From Candidatus Omnitrophota bacterium (GTDB taxonomy: Bacteria > Hinthialibacterota > Hinthialibacteria > OLB16), in contig JACKFH010000003.1 of the NCBI GenBank assembly GCA_020632575.1, positions 1 to 64,000 of the forward strand: 64,000 nt of DNA, read 5' to 3'. The position numbers and the translations under genes were made by a program. The number at the start of each line of letters is the position of its first letter. Position 1 is the first letter of the stretch. Below are positions 16,775 to 26,335 of this stretch, one piece after another. Under the pieces are notes generated by a model, which was given only the letters and a program-made list of their open reading frames with translations, did not search any database and was not told the DNA's origin.

Positions 16775-17111
16775 GTGATAAGAGAATAGAATATTCTTTT
16801 GTCATATTCATATTCATCGTGGTGTGAAAAACCTGAAAAGTGACCCAATGGACTCATTGAATGGGACTTACGGTTGGGGGTTTCTTGTGGGAGAGCGATC
16901 CGACTTTTCCACTTTTCCACTGGACTTCAATCAGTGGGATCAAGCGCCTGTTCAGGACTGTCGTGGAACGGTTTTTCCACAACACCTTTTAGGGCTCTTT
17001 TCCACCGGCGAATCACAATCTATTCAGAGGCCAATTTCCGCTCCTGGTTGATGGGACCGAAAGGGGTCCATCGCACTTCCTAAGCCGTCCATCCTCACGC
17101 ATAGTCCGGAC
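16775..17111. other. intergenic region with repeated TTTTCCAC motifs
   Basis: No convincing gene. A short AT-rich hairpin, AGAATA/TATTCT at 16783-16797 followed by TTTT, may end the kinase transcript. CAATG/CATTG (16846-16859) is another small hairpin. TTTTCCAC occurs four times on the plus strand within about 100 bases (16905, 16913, 16973 and 16998); the third, TTTTCCACA at 16973-16981, fits the loose DnaA-box pattern TTWTNCACA. I see no standard promoter before the 17112 gene. Confidence 0.5.
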
Positions 17112-18995
17112 ATGGGAGTTTGCCTTCTCTACCCAATTTTGGTCTTGGTCTATGGAATCATTGGTTTCCTTGCCGTATGGCCCGGCAAAATAAAAAGCCC
17201 GGCTTTCGAGATTTTTCTTAGCGGTTTTCTGGTTTTCACTTTACAGACCACGCTTCTGCTCTTTCTTCACCGACTGACCATCGCATCGATTGTCGGTTCC
17301 ACAGGTATGATCGTCATTCTGCTTGGATTTTTCCTTTGGAAAGGAGCCAACCGAGAGTGGGTAAAAGACCCCATAGCAGTGAGCAACTCAAAAAGTCCAG
17401 TCAAATTTGGTCTCTTTGTCTTGTTAATCGCTTCGGCTGTCCTGGTCCACACCCTACTGGGCGCCCTTACACCCGAAGTTCGAAGCGACCCGCTTCGTTA
17501 CCATCTTCGTCTTGCCCAACAGTACGCCATTCGCGGTGGCATCGAACCGCTGCGTGAGAATCCCTGGTGGGCAATCCCGCAATACGCCGAGGCGGTCTAC
17601 TCCTATGGCATCCTTCTCTGGAATGACACGTTGGCCAAGTTGATCCACTGGACCGCCGGCGTGGGAGTCCTCCTCGGAATCTATGGATGGACGAACACCC
17701 GATTTGGACAGAACTCCGCTTGGTGGGCGGTCCTTTTCTGGGTCCTGACTCCAAAAGTCTCGTATGAAATGACCACAACCTATGTTGAGATGATTCTCAC
17801 CCTCTGGATTTTTGCCTCGCTATACTTCGGGCACCAGGCTCTATCCGAAGCGGAATTAGAGAAGTCCGGGATGTTCTTAATCTTATCGGGCTTCTTTCTG
17901 GGAATGGCGTTTGGAACCAAATACACAGCGCTTGCGGTTCAGGGGCTGCCTTGGTTCCTTTTCCCGCTGGCTTATTTGCTCAAAAAACAGCTCCCCGTTA
18001 TGAATCGCCTCCGATCTGTCGTCTTGGCTGGAGTCGCGATCGTCTTAGCGGACTCGCCTTGGCTTCTTCGAAACGCCCACTACACAGGCAATCCCCTTTA
18101 TCCCATCTACAACCACCTCCTTGGCCTTACGACTGGCGTGGATCGTGGCATCGAGAATTTCTTTCTGACCGTTTGGCCGGGTATGTCCCTCCTCAGCCTG
18201 AACTTCTATTTTGAGCGTATCTTGGGCCTCTTCTACTCGGGATATTTTTTCGTTCCCATAGCCATCTTGCTTCTTCTCTTTTGGATTCTTCTCAGAAAAA
18301 AGGCGGGGAGAAGTATTAATATCCCATTTCCCGATATCGTTTGTCTTGCTTACTGTTGTCTATCTTTCATTTGCTACTTGGTTTTTACCGGGAATATGGA
18401 TGGTCGCTTCTACTTGCCGACGCTGAGCCTTCTGGTCGGATATATGGGAGCGGCGACTACTCGGGTCTTTTTCCTTTCTCCAATTTCCCCGACCCGGAGG
18501 ACTGTTGTCCAAGGGATCATCTGCTTGGTAATGATTTACAACTACATTGGCCAGAGGCAGGCGTTCTTCGAGAATTTTAAGGAGAGCCCCTATCCCATTC
18601 TTTCCAATGCAGCTCGTTGGGATTACTACGAGAGCCAGGATGTTGGAGAGCCTGAGGGAGAGGTGTGGGAGAAGATTATTCCGCCGGATGCCTATGTCTA
18701 CGGAATTGGCTTTCCTTATAGACTGAAAGCGATTCATCCGCTCAACGAACCGTCTGTCGATGAGACCACTCAACCACCCACCTTCCTCAAGACATCGATT
18801 GACCCGATTCTTGACGCCTTTGAGGCAGGAAAAACTCCGCAACAGCAACTCAAGACGATCGTGAAAGATACCGGGGTGGATTACCTCTTGGTTCCCATTC
18901 ATCAAGTGAACGGCGAAGACCCATTTTGGGCGGCGGCTAGGCGAACCTTTTCGACAGTCGGGGGAACGAAAGGGCGATTGCTAAGGGTAGAATAG
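17112..18995 (+). CDS. GT-C type polytopic membrane protein, putative glycosyltransferase
   Basis: A 627-residue integral membrane protein with about 11-13 helices, starting with LLYPILVLVYGIIGFLAVW. The first large extracytoplasmic loop has PEVRSDPLRYHLRLAQQYAI, acidic residues placed like the catalytic aspartates of GT-C enzymes that use lipid-linked sugars. SPWLLRNAHYTGNPLYPIYN is a phrase common in dolichyl/undecaprenyl-phosphate-sugar dependent transferases. The last 130 residues form a soluble domain (PDAYVYGIGFPYRLKAIHP, DYLLVPIHQVNG). The product could glycosylate cell-surface proteins or polysaccharide. No partner gene is adjacent, and the substrate cannot be given. Confidence 0.65.
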   Translation: MGVCLLYPILVLVYGIIGFLAVWPGKIKSPAFEIFLSGFLVFTLQTTLLLFLHRLTIASIVGSTGMIVILLGFFLWKGANREWVKDPIAVSNSKSPVKFGLFVLLIASAVLVHTLLGALTPEVRSDPLRYHLRLAQQYAIRGGIEPLRENPWWAIPQYAEAVYSYGILLWNDTLAKLIHWTAGVGVLLGIYGWTNTRFGQNSAWWAVLFWVLTPKVSYEMTTTYVEMILTLWIFASLYFGHQALSEAELEKSGMFLILSGFFLGMAFGTKYTALAVQGLPWFLFPLAYLLKKQLPVMNRLRSVVLAGVAIVLADSPWLLRNAHYTGNPLYPIYNHLLGLTTGVDRGIENFFLTVWPGMSLLSLNFYFERILGLFYSGYFFVPIAILLLLFWILLRKKAGRSINIPFPDIVCLAYCCLSFICYLVFTGNMDGRFYLPTLSLLVGYMGAATTRVFFLSPISPTRRTVVQGIICLVMIYNYIGQRQAFFENFKESPYPILSNAARWDYYESQDVGEPEGEVWEKIIPPDAYVYGIGFPYRLKAIHPLNEPSVDETTQPPTFLKTSIDPILDAFEAGKTPQQQLKTIVKDTGVDYLLVPIHQVNGEDPFWAAARRTFSTVGGTKGRLLRVE

Positions 18996-19011
18996 AAGAC
19001 GATGGGATGGG

Positions 19012-20859
19012 CTATTCGTAGTAAAGATCGTCTGGATCCGAGAGGTCATATTCAACCAATTGTGGCGTGATGTAGGACCCATCTCCCAGAGCCCCCTCAA
19101 TCTCCAATGGAAAACGTCTCCCCAGACTGCGGTCTTGTTTCATCGCCCTTGCCACCGCTCTATTTTCCACCTGAACGAAGACCGCGCGAATGCGGTCCTT
19201 CGCGAGGTCCGATTGGTCGATCTTTCTCCATGGGCTCTTGGAGGTCACCCGATACCAGATCGCCGCCTCCTCATCGTTCCAATAGAGCGAGTCCTCGCCA
19301 AGCTCCCCGTTCCCTTTCTCATCGTCCCACCATTGGATGGGTAAATTGAATCCCGCATCGACCAACTCCGTTCGGTAGGCTTTTAAGTCCTCGCGTTGCA
19401 CCCGAATGAGAGATTGATCGGTCCTGGGCATCTCACGCAACAGTTGATCGGCCTCCCGGGCGGCTGAGGTATCCGGGAAACTCGTTGTGACGTATTCGAG
19501 CGCCTGGATCCGCTCCTTGGATGGCGGCAAATCTCGGCAGCGGTTCACAATTCCCTTCGCCCATCGTTTTTCGTACTTCTCGATCCGCCCCTCGTCCTCG
19601 ATGTCATGGCTTTGAAGGAGTTCGATCGCTTTGTCTTCACGATCCTTCTTGCTGTAGAGATCCGCCCACTTCAGGTAGTCTTTGCGACTCAGGGCCTCGG
19701 GGTTCTCTTTTTCGATTTTCGCGTACGTCTGAATGGCGTCCTCCACACCGAGATCGTTTCCGAAAAGGAGAGTCGCTCCACGCATCAGAGATTCCGCCGC
19801 TTGAAAAAAGGCAAGTGCGGCGGGGGCGTCTCCGCCATGGACAATCGCGGTCTTGGCCGACCGCTCGGAAACGTCGCTGACACTGGTATCCCCAAAAACA
19901 AGGTAATCCAAGGTTCGATTTCGACGGTTCGCTTCCGCGGTCTGAATTTCTTCACGAGACCTAGCTGTCGGCGTGAAGGATTTCTCGGATTCGCTCACGA
20001 TCTTTCGCCGCAGCACTTCCACCTGTTCCGAGGATATGTCCTCCAATGGCGGCGCGGTTTCCTCCTGGTCCACAACCTCTCCAAAAAGATGATCCTCGGC
20101 GGTTAGCAGGGCTTCTTGGAAGGCTTCTTCCTCGGGCCAGAAAGAAGTTCCATGAATGGCGAACTCACGGACCCTCCACCAGTCTTCCGCTTTCTCGGCG
20201 CGTTCGACAGTGCGGAGGCAATCGTTCTTCAGCTCGCGGTCTTTCTTTTCTTCGATCCGTTCATAGAACTCACGGGCACGGTCCAGATCCTTGCCTGCGG
20301 TTTCGCCCCGTTTTTCCTGGAGACTCGCCAAATGAGCAATTTTTTTATCGGTCACCGTCGGGTCCGATCGCCCGGTGACCGCTTTGGCGACATCGATCCC
20401 AGCGACCCCGAGGGCGCTGGGCTGACCCGTGAGCACCTGAGAGGTGACTCGCCAAGTGCGGTTGATCACACCGGTGTAGCGATTGATCCGCCGCTTTTTG
20501 ATGAGTTGTTCGAGACGGTAGTCGTTGGAGCGTTTTGAGAGGTCGAGCAATCTTTCTCGCGCCACCGGATCATTCAATTGGTTGGCGACATCCTGGATTC
20601 GCTCGGCCTTTTCCTTTTGGGTCCCCGTACCAGCGAGGATTTCAAGGACCGCGAGATCGTCGGCGACGCCTGTTTCCAGAGCGGATTCATCTCGACTGTC
20701 CTGCTCGAGGACCGAACGAACGGATGCGACGCGTTCCTGGTTTCCCGTCAAGGCGCCCACCAACGCATCGCGGACAGCGGTCTCCACCCAGGGATCCTCT
20801 TGGGCGGACAATCCAATGGGGGCGATTATGAGGAGAATCCAAACAAAAGATTTTTTCAT
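19012..20859 (-). CDS. secreted TPR-like envelope protein of unknown function
   Basis: A 615-residue protein with a signal peptide (MKKSFVWILLIIAPIGLSA, cleavage near QED). The mature part is almost entirely charged helices, with tetratricopeptide-like pairs at about 345-470 (AALAFFQAAESLMRGA, DYLKWADLYSKKDREDKAIE). A mixed C-terminal domain of about 120 residues follows (NLPIQWWDDEKGNGELGED, RFPLEIEGALGDGSY). I do not recognise a family. Its ATG overlaps the stop of the upstream lipoprotein (20856-20859), so the two are co-translated and probably work together in the envelope. Confidence 0.6.
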   Translation of the reverse strand: MKKSFVWILLIIAPIGLSAQEDPWVETAVRDALVGALTGNQERVASVRSVLEQDSRDESALETGVADDLAVLEILAGTGTQKEKAERIQDVANQLNDPVARERLLDLSKRSNDYRLEQLIKKRRINRYTGVINRTWRVTSQVLTGQPSALGVAGIDVAKAVTGRSDPTVTDKKIAHLASLQEKRGETAGKDLDRAREFYERIEEKKDRELKNDCLRTVERAEKAEDWWRVREFAIHGTSFWPEEEAFQEALLTAEDHLFGEVVDQEETAPPLEDISSEQVEVLRRKIVSESEKSFTPTARSREEIQTAEANRRNRTLDYLVFGDTSVSDVSERSAKTAIVHGGDAPAALAFFQAAESLMRGATLLFGNDLGVEDAIQTYAKIEKENPEALSRKDYLKWADLYSKKDREDKAIELLQSHDIEDEGRIEKYEKRWAKGIVNRCRDLPPSKERIQALEYVTTSFPDTSAAREADQLLREMPRTDQSLIRVQREDLKAYRTELVDAGFNLPIQWWDDEKGNGELGEDSLYWNDEEAAIWYRVTSKSPWRKIDQSDLAKDRIRAVFVQVENRAVARAMKQDRSLGRRFPLEIEGALGDGSYITPQLVEYDLSDPDDLYYE

Positions 20860-21809
20860 CGAACCAGGTTTCGTTCCACTTTTCTGGAGAGCTCCTCCAG
20901 GGTCACCAATCTCGCCTGGGCTTCCCGCTTTTCTGGGAATCCATCGGCCTGACTGACCTTCAAATAAATCTCCGAGGCCTTCTGCAAAGCTTTATCGGCA
21001 AGTTCCCAGGCTTTTGGATTATTACCATATTCGCCCACCGTGATCCATTCTCGAGCCACATTCTCGTAGTAGAGCCCCAGCCGCATCCAGTGCTCGTAAA
21101 TACGAGCACTATCGCTGAAGCGAACGATCAGAGCCTCCAAAGCCTCCTTGTAGGCGGTTGAAGCGACTTGGCCGGTGGAGTCTCTCTCTTCTAAAGCGCG
21201 GTTGACCGCTTCGTTCTCGGCAAGAATCCAAACCAACGGCTCCCACTCGGTCCCCTTATACGCTTCAATCGCCTCCTCGGATTGATCTCGAGGTGGAAGT
21301 CCGCCAACACCCATTTGATCCGGAGGGAAGTAATTAAGAATATCTTCCAACCCGCTAATCTTTTCCTCCACCGTTTTTTGCAGATCGGCATCTGTCGTCT
21401 TCACCAGTCGATACGTTTCCAAAGCGTTCATGGGTTGGCCCAGCTTTTCGTAACAGAGTCCCTCGGTGTAGTAGACAATGTCCTCGGAACTTCCCGGATT
21501 TCTTTGCCGCCACGCCTCGAGGCGTTCGATGGCGCTGTGGAAAAGGTTTTTTCCCTCGGCGTCGGTGGGCATGGGGAGCCGATAAGTGTCGGTGCCCTTC
21601 TCAAAAAGAACCTCGCTGACAATGGAATTCAGGGTTTCAAAGTCCCGGTTTTCGACCGGTGTTGGAGGTTGACCCAATCTCCACGAGGCGCACCCAGTGA
21701 AAAGGAGACATCCGAGAAAGAGGAAGCCCACGCCCCAATGGGGCCCCGCGCCTCTACTTCTCGATCCGGGCGAAAGCGTCCAGGAAATGGGCGCTGGTCT
21801 TAATGCCAC
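20856..21809 (-). CDS. TPR-like lipoprotein of unknown function
   Basis: A 317-residue protein with the lipobox LLFTGC (cysteine about residue 40), so it is probably lipid-anchored in the envelope. After the cysteine, helical repeats with tetratricopeptide character occur (SEDIVYYTEGLCYEKLGQPM, NALETYRLVKT, EHWMRLGLYYENVAREW). The start is uncertain. GTG 21809 gives a long signal region with arginines and overlaps the M20 gene by 56 bases. GTG 21731 gives a very short signal without positive charge. The downstream 615-residue protein is coupled to it by a 4-base overlap. Confidence 0.62.
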   Translation of the reverse strand: MALRPAPISWTLSPGSRSRGAGPHWGVGFLFLGCLLFTGCASWRLGQPPTPVENRDFETLNSIVSEVLFEKGTDTYRLPMPTDAEGKNLFHSAIERLEAWRQRNPGSSEDIVYYTEGLCYEKLGQPMNALETYRLVKTTDADLQKTVEEKISGLEDILNYFPPDQMGVGGLPPRDQSEEAIEAYKGTEWEPLVWILAENEAVNRALEERDSTGQVASTAYKEALEALIVRFSDSARIYEHWMRLGLYYENVAREWITVGEYGNNPKAWELADKALQKASEIYLKVSQADGFPEKREAQARLVTLEELSRKVERNLVR

Positions 21810-23136
21810 GGTGGAAATCCTCCAACAGGAACTTTTCGTTGGGTGCGTGGAGATTATCGTCCGGAAGACCGAACCCCAAAAGGACGGTGGGGCACTTCAT
21901 CTCATCCACAAAGAAGGAGACCACGGGGATCGAGGCTCCTTCCCGGGTGAGGAGAGGTTCTTTTCCAAATCCTTTCGCGAACGCCTCCTTGCCCGCTTGC
22001 ATGGCCGGATGCTCGACAGGTATCACAGTGGCGGGGGAGTTTTGGTAGTTGATCAGTTCAACTTGATATTCCTCGGGAATCCTTTCCCGAACGAAATCCT
22101 CGAAGAGATTCGCGATCCTCTCCGCGTCCTGGCCGGGAACTAACCTCATACTGACCTTCGCGCCCGCCTTCGAGGGAATCACAGTCTTCGCCCCCTTGCC
22201 GGCAAATCCGCCGTAGACGCCGTTGATGTCGAGAGTCGGACGGCACCATTTCCGGACCGGCACGGGATACTCCCGCTCCCCAGACAGTTTCGAAATACCC
22301 AACTGCTTCGCCAATTCCTCAAAATCCCAGGGGAGCTTTTCATACTCCTCCAGTTCCCAATCCTCGGGCGCCTTGACGCCGTCATAGAACCCCGGAATCT
22401 GAATGGTCCCGTTCGGGTCTTTCATGTCCGCGAGAATACGCGCGACAACATGAGCGGGGTTTGGAGCGATGCCTCCGAACATACCGGAATGCAGGTCCTC
22501 TTTGGCGCCAGTGACAATAAACTCCATGTAAGTGATGCCTCGGAGCGCGTAACAAAGTGCTGGAAGGTCGCGACCGAATTGACTCGTGTCGCTAATCAAG
22601 ACCGCGTCCGCTAGAAACCGTTCCCGATGTTCGCGGATGAAGTCCTCGAGGTTCGGGCTGCCGATTTCCTCTTCCCCCTCGATCAAGAAGACCAAATTCA
22701 CAGGTGGCTCGACCCCCGCCTTCATCCATGCCTCCGCCGCTTTGACATGGGTGAATGCTTGCCCTTTATCATCGGTGGCGCCGCGAGCGTAAACATTTCC
22801 GTTCTCGGCGCGGCGCGGCTCGAAGGGGGGGGAATTCCACAATTCGAGCGGATCCACGGGTTGAACGTCATAGTGACCATAGACCAGCACGGTCGGTCGA
22901 TCGGATTTCTTGGCCGTTTCAGCCACCACGACCGGCCAACCTTGGGTGGGGAGAATCTCGGCGGAAAGGCCAAACGACTCGAAGTTCTTCTTCAGCCATT
23001 CGGCGCACCGATTCATTTCCTCAGTGGAGTCGGGATCGGAACTGATGCTGGGGAATCGGAGCAATTCGAAAAGTTCCTCCTCGAATTTGTCGCGATTGTT
23101 TTCGGTGTACTTAATGACATCGTCGATAGCGGCCAT
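21754..23136 (-). CDS. M20 family dipeptidase
   Basis: A 460-residue zinc metallopeptidase of the M20 dipeptidase group, cytoplasmic by the absence of a signal. Metal and catalytic motifs are complete: VYGHYDVQPVD (first histidine and catalytic aspartate), RGATDDKGQ (bridging aspartate), FLIEGEEEIGSPN (general base and metal glutamates), and the C-terminal DDNLHAPNEKF (last histidine). The lid domain (about 200-320) has the dimerisation histidine in KEDLHSGMFGG. It probably cleaves dipeptides or acylated amino acids. It lies 29 bases downstream of the zinc-ribbon/MshEN gene. Confidence 0.92.
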   Translation of the reverse strand: MAAIDDVIKYTENNRDKFEEELFELLRFPSISSDPDSTEEMNRCAEWLKKNFESFGLSAEILPTQGWPVVVAETAKKSDRPTVLVYGHYDVQPVDPLELWNSPPFEPRRAENGNVYARGATDDKGQAFTHVKAAEAWMKAGVEPPVNLVFLIEGEEEIGSPNLEDFIREHRERFLADAVLISDTSQFGRDLPALCYALRGITYMEFIVTGAKEDLHSGMFGGIAPNPAHVVARILADMKDPNGTIQIPGFYDGVKAPEDWELEEYEKLPWDFEELAKQLGISKLSGEREYPVPVRKWCRPTLDINGVYGGFAGKGAKTVIPSKAGAKVSMRLVPGQDAERIANLFEDFVRERIPEEYQVELINYQNSPATVIPVEHPAMQAGKEAFAKGFGKEPLLTREGASIPVVSFFVDEMKCPTVLLGFGLPDDNLHAPNEKFLLEDFHRGIKTSAHFLDAFARIEK

Positions 23137-23165
23137 GGTCTTCCTCGGGAAAAAAATGAATGATT

Positions 23166-23906
23166 CTATGAGAGCAAATCCATATCGCCGGGCGGATTCG
23201 CGTGTCTTTCCAACTCGGCGAGAATTTCGGTTTCGCTGGCAATGGCTTGGACAAAGCCAAGCCCCATGTGTTCGAGATAAACTTCGATATTCGTTTTCGA
23301 GAGGACGTCGAACGGGTCCGCAAGCGCGACAGTGACCCGACTTTCCTCCATTTTGATCGGAATCGCCTTGTGCTTTTTGAGCATCGGAATGGGAAACAGG
23401 CTGACAAGGGTCGGATGAATCCGGCCGATCCGCACGGCTTGAATCCCGAGCGGCTGATCCTCCTCATGCGATTCCTCTTCCTTATCCAGCCGGTCGATCA
23501 TGTTCTCGAGGTTTAAGTTGTCCTGACGGTTGGCGCCTTCGCTGCTGGCCGACAAAGCGTCCTCGACATCGCCGAACAGATCCTCGTCCTCGACTTCCTC
23601 ATCGGGTTCGGCCACCGCCAGACTTCCCGGATCGAGGAGCTCATCCAGGTCGTCTTCCTCGAATTCATCGGTCTCCAGAGTCAATTCGTCGGGGTTGCTC
23701 GGATTGACCCCCGGATCCCTGAGCCCTTGGTCTTTGATACGCCGAATATGATTCCAAATATTGCCGAGAGGAATTCTGATGCCCAGCCGATACCAGCAGT
23801 CGTCGCATAGATGCGCGCTACCCTGAAGGTCCCCGTCATGGACCTCGTCGATATGCAGAGTGGCCCGGTTGAGATTACATAAATCGCACTGATGGAAGTC
23901 GTTCAT
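23166..23906 (-). CDS. zinc-ribbon (McsA-N-like) and MshEN (T2SSE-N) domain fusion protein
   Basis: A 246-residue protein with two unlike ends. Residues 1-40 carry CDLC (7/10) and CDDC (34/37) around NRATLHIDEVHDG, the zinc-binding pattern seen at the start of McsA-like proteins. The middle (about 65-150) is very acidic and probably disordered. Residues about 155-235 (HPTLVSLFPIPMLKKHKAIP, ESRVTVALADPFDVLSKTNI) match the MshEN/T2SSE N-terminal domain, which binds c-di-GMP in several secretion and pilus ATPases. No ATPase domain follows. The gene is divergent from a diguanylate cyclase 240 bases away, which makes a c-di-GMP link plausible but unproven. The key c-di-GMP residues were not checked against structures. 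Confidence 0.68.
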   Translation of the reverse strand: MNDFHQCDLCNLNRATLHIDEVHDGDLQGSAHLCDDCWYRLGIRIPLGNIWNHIRRIKDQGLRDPGVNPSNPDELTLETDEFEEDDLDELLDPGSLAVAEPDEEVEDEDLFGDVEDALSASSEGANRQDNLNLENMIDRLDKEEESHEEDQPLGIQAVRIGRIHPTLVSLFPIPMLKKHKAIPIKMEESRVTVALADPFDVLSKTNIEVYLEHMGLGFVQAIASETEILAELERHANPPGDMDLLS

Positions 23907-24146
23907 ACTCGCCCTATCATGATTTTATTCCGTACCGACGGCCCGATAAACCCCGACAGAGCCATTATGGGCCGATCGACAACTCCTGACCAGGGTTCGC
24001 TGGCTTGTCGACGGGAAAGGAAGAAAGTAGGATTGGGCTCTGAGAGAATTCGGGGAAGATGTCTTTCCGACTGCGGATTTTCTCCCAGATCGGCGCCGCC
24101 TCGCCGTCTTGAACCCCAATCGGCCAGCGCCTCGGAACGGTTGACG

Positions 24147-25721
24147 ATGACAAAAGAATTAGAAGCAATCATCCAACGCAAAGACGCTCACCTAAGCGCG
24201 CTCACCCAAATGAGCGTAGCGATGAATTCCAAGCGTTCGACCGCCGAACTGATGGACCTGGTCTCCAAACAGACTCGGGACCTGGTCGGAGCCGACCGGG
24301 TGTCCATCATGTTGGTTGACCCACTTTCGGAACAACTTTCGATTGTCTCATCCACCGGGGTCGACGAGGATGTCATTCAGACCATGCACCTCAAAAAGGG
24401 AGAGGGAATCGCCGGCAAAGTCTGGGCGGAGGGCAAACCCCTTCTCATCCCGGACACCTCGAAAAGCCCGGATTATCTGAAAATTAGCCAGAAACGGCAG
24501 CCGCTGGCCGCCTCCCTTATTTCCGTTCCGATTAACGATTCGATCGACACTTTCGGCGTGATCAATGTGCAACGCCCCTTAGAGTCGGGGATCTTCGAGG
24601 AGGAGGAACTCAACCTTCTGACATTGATCGGAATCCAGACCGCGGGAACCCTTCTGAACGTTCGCCTGGTGTCCGACCTTCAGGACCAGATTCGGAGCAT
24701 TCGATCCGCGCAGGAAATCGGGAACGTAATTGTCTCGACGTTCGATGTGGACACGGTCCTGAGACTGATCGTGCGCGGGATTCGGGATGTCACCGGCGCG
24801 GACGCCTGTTCGATCATGCTTCTCGATGAGGAGGGGGAGTACCTCTTTATCCGCGCCTCCGAGGGAATTCCGGAAGATATCGCCAAAACGGTCCGCATCC
24901 GTAAGGGCGAGAATATCGCCGGCTGGGTGGCCCAGGAGGGACGGCCGTTGCTGATTTCCAACATTGAGGAGGACGATCGGTTCGAGTGCACCGCGAAGGG
25001 GCGCTACAGCACCAACTCGGTCCTTTCGGTTCCGCTCAAGGCGAAGGGCCGGCTGCTCGGGGTCATCAATGTGAACCGACTCGTTTCCACACGGCCCTTC
25101 AATTCCAACGATGAAAACCTGCTGATGATCTTTTCCAACCAAGCGGCGATCGCACTCGAAAACGCCCGGCTCTACAACGAGCTCCAGCGTTTGGCGATCA
25201 CCGACGGTCTCACCGGGTTGGCCAATCACCGGGCTTTCCAAGACCAACTCAAGGTCGAGCTCGCCAGGGCCTCCCGGTTCTTCCAAGAGGTCAGCTTGCT
25301 GATTATCGACATCGACCACTTTAAATCGATCAACGATTCCTTCGGTCATCAACGCGGCGACCACGTCCTTCGGTGTGTCGGTCAGGCGCTGCAGAGATTG
25401 GTTCGTAAAATGGATATGGTCGCCCGGTATGGGGGCGAGGAGTTCGCCATCATCATGCCCCAGACCGATAAATCGGAAGCCATTCGCATCGCCGATCGTA
25501 TTCGGAAGAGCGTCGAGAAAGAGCGTTGGGTCGAGGAGGACCCAACTCGCTCAATCACTCTCAGCATGGGGGTTTCCGAGTATCCGAAAGACGCGCACGA
25601 CCCCGCGATTTTGGTCGAGTTGGCGGACCTCGCGCTGTATCAATCGAAACAAAACGGGCGCAATCGAGTGACATCGGCGACGCCGGATATGCTAAAGATC
25701 AAACTGGAGAAACCGACGTGA
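24147..25721 (+). CDS. diguanylate cyclase with two GAF sensor domains
   Basis: The likely start at 24147 gives 524 residues; the upstream frame to 23892 reads arginine-rich shadow sequence over the divergent promoter region. Two GAF domains are at about 30-170 (LVGADRVSIMLVDPLSEQLS) and 200-345 (TGADACSIMLLDEEGEYLFI). The GGDEF domain is at about 355-510 with the catalytic GGEEF at 429-433 and the inhibitory I-site RKMD five residues before it, so it should be active and product-inhibited. It makes c-di-GMP from GTP. Its stop overlaps the hisH start (GTGA), an unusual coupling. Confidence 0.93.
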   Translation: MTKELEAIIQRKDAHLSALTQMSVAMNSKRSTAELMDLVSKQTRDLVGADRVSIMLVDPLSEQLSIVSSTGVDEDVIQTMHLKKGEGIAGKVWAEGKPLLIPDTSKSPDYLKISQKRQPLAASLISVPINDSIDTFGVINVQRPLESGIFEEEELNLLTLIGIQTAGTLLNVRLVSDLQDQIRSIRSAQEIGNVIVSTFDVDTVLRLIVRGIRDVTGADACSIMLLDEEGEYLFIRASEGIPEDIAKTVRIRKGENIAGWVAQEGRPLLISNIEEDDRFECTAKGRYSTNSVLSVPLKAKGRLLGVINVNRLVSTRPFNSNDENLLMIFSNQAAIALENARLYNELQRLAITDGLTGLANHRAFQDQLKVELARASRFFQEVSLLIIDIDHFKSINDSFGHQRGDHVLRCVGQALQRLVRKMDMVARYGGEEFAIIMPQTDKSEAIRIADRIRKSVEKERWVEEDPTRSITLSMGVSEYPKDAHDPAILVELADLALYQSKQNGRNRVTSATPDMLKIKLEKPT

Positions 25722-26332
25722 TCCTGATTGTCGATTACGGAGCGGGGAATCTCCGGAGTGTGGTGCGAGGCCTCGAAGCGGTCCAGGGAGACCCACTGCT
25801 ATCGGCCGATCCGGGAAATTTCCAGGACGCCGAGGGGGTGGTGTTCCCGGGTCAGGGGAGTTTCGACACCGCCATGACTCGACTTCGCGAGCTGGATTTA
25901 GAGGCTCCGCTGAAGCGTTATCTCTCCGAGGGGCGTCCATTTCTTGGCATTTGCCTCGGGCTTCAACTGTTGTTCGACACCAGTGAGGAGGCCCCTAGCG
26001 CGACGGGAGTCGGAGCCTTCGCGGGACCGAATCGTCGATTTAAACCGGGGAAAAAAGTCCCCCATCTCGGATGGAACTCAGTGGAATGGAAGAAAGAGAG
26101 TCCGTTCTTTGAAGGGATTCCCAGCGGGTCCTTTTTTTATTTCGTTCACTCCTACTATCCGGTCCCCGAGAATAAGGAAATTGTCGCGGGAGTCTCCGAT
26201 TACGAGGAGGAATTCTGCTGCGCGGTCTCCAAGGGAAACCAGGCCGCTGTCCAGTTTCACCCGGAGAAAAGTCAAAAAGCGGGACTCAAGCTCCTCAGTA
26301 ACTTTGTCAAAATCTGCAAGGACAACCATTAA
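25718..26332 (+). CDS. hisH: HisH, glutamine amidotransferase subunit of imidazole glycerol phosphate synthase
   Basis: A 204-residue class I glutamine amidotransferase that supplies ammonia to HisF in histidine synthesis. The N-terminus ILIVDYGAGNLRSVVRGLEA is diagnostic. The oxyanion/nucleophile motif is GICLGLQLLFD with the catalytic cysteine, and the triad is completed by the histidine and glutamate of VQFHPEKSQ. The GTG start at 25718 overlaps the cyclase stop by 4 bases; a longer frame from 25526 is an antisense-like shadow inside the cyclase. hisA follows 3 bases after the stop. hisF is not next to it. Confidence 0.95.
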   Translation: MILIVDYGAGNLRSVVRGLEAVQGDPLLSADPGNFQDAEGVVFPGQGSFDTAMTRLRELDLEAPLKRYLSEGRPFLGICLGLQLLFDTSEEAPSATGVGAFAGPNRRFKPGKKVPHLGWNSVEWKKESPFFEGIPSGSFFYFVHSYYPVPENKEIVAGVSDYEEEFCCAVSKGNQAAVQFHPEKSQKAGLKLLSNFVKICKDNH

Positions 26333-26335
26333 GAA

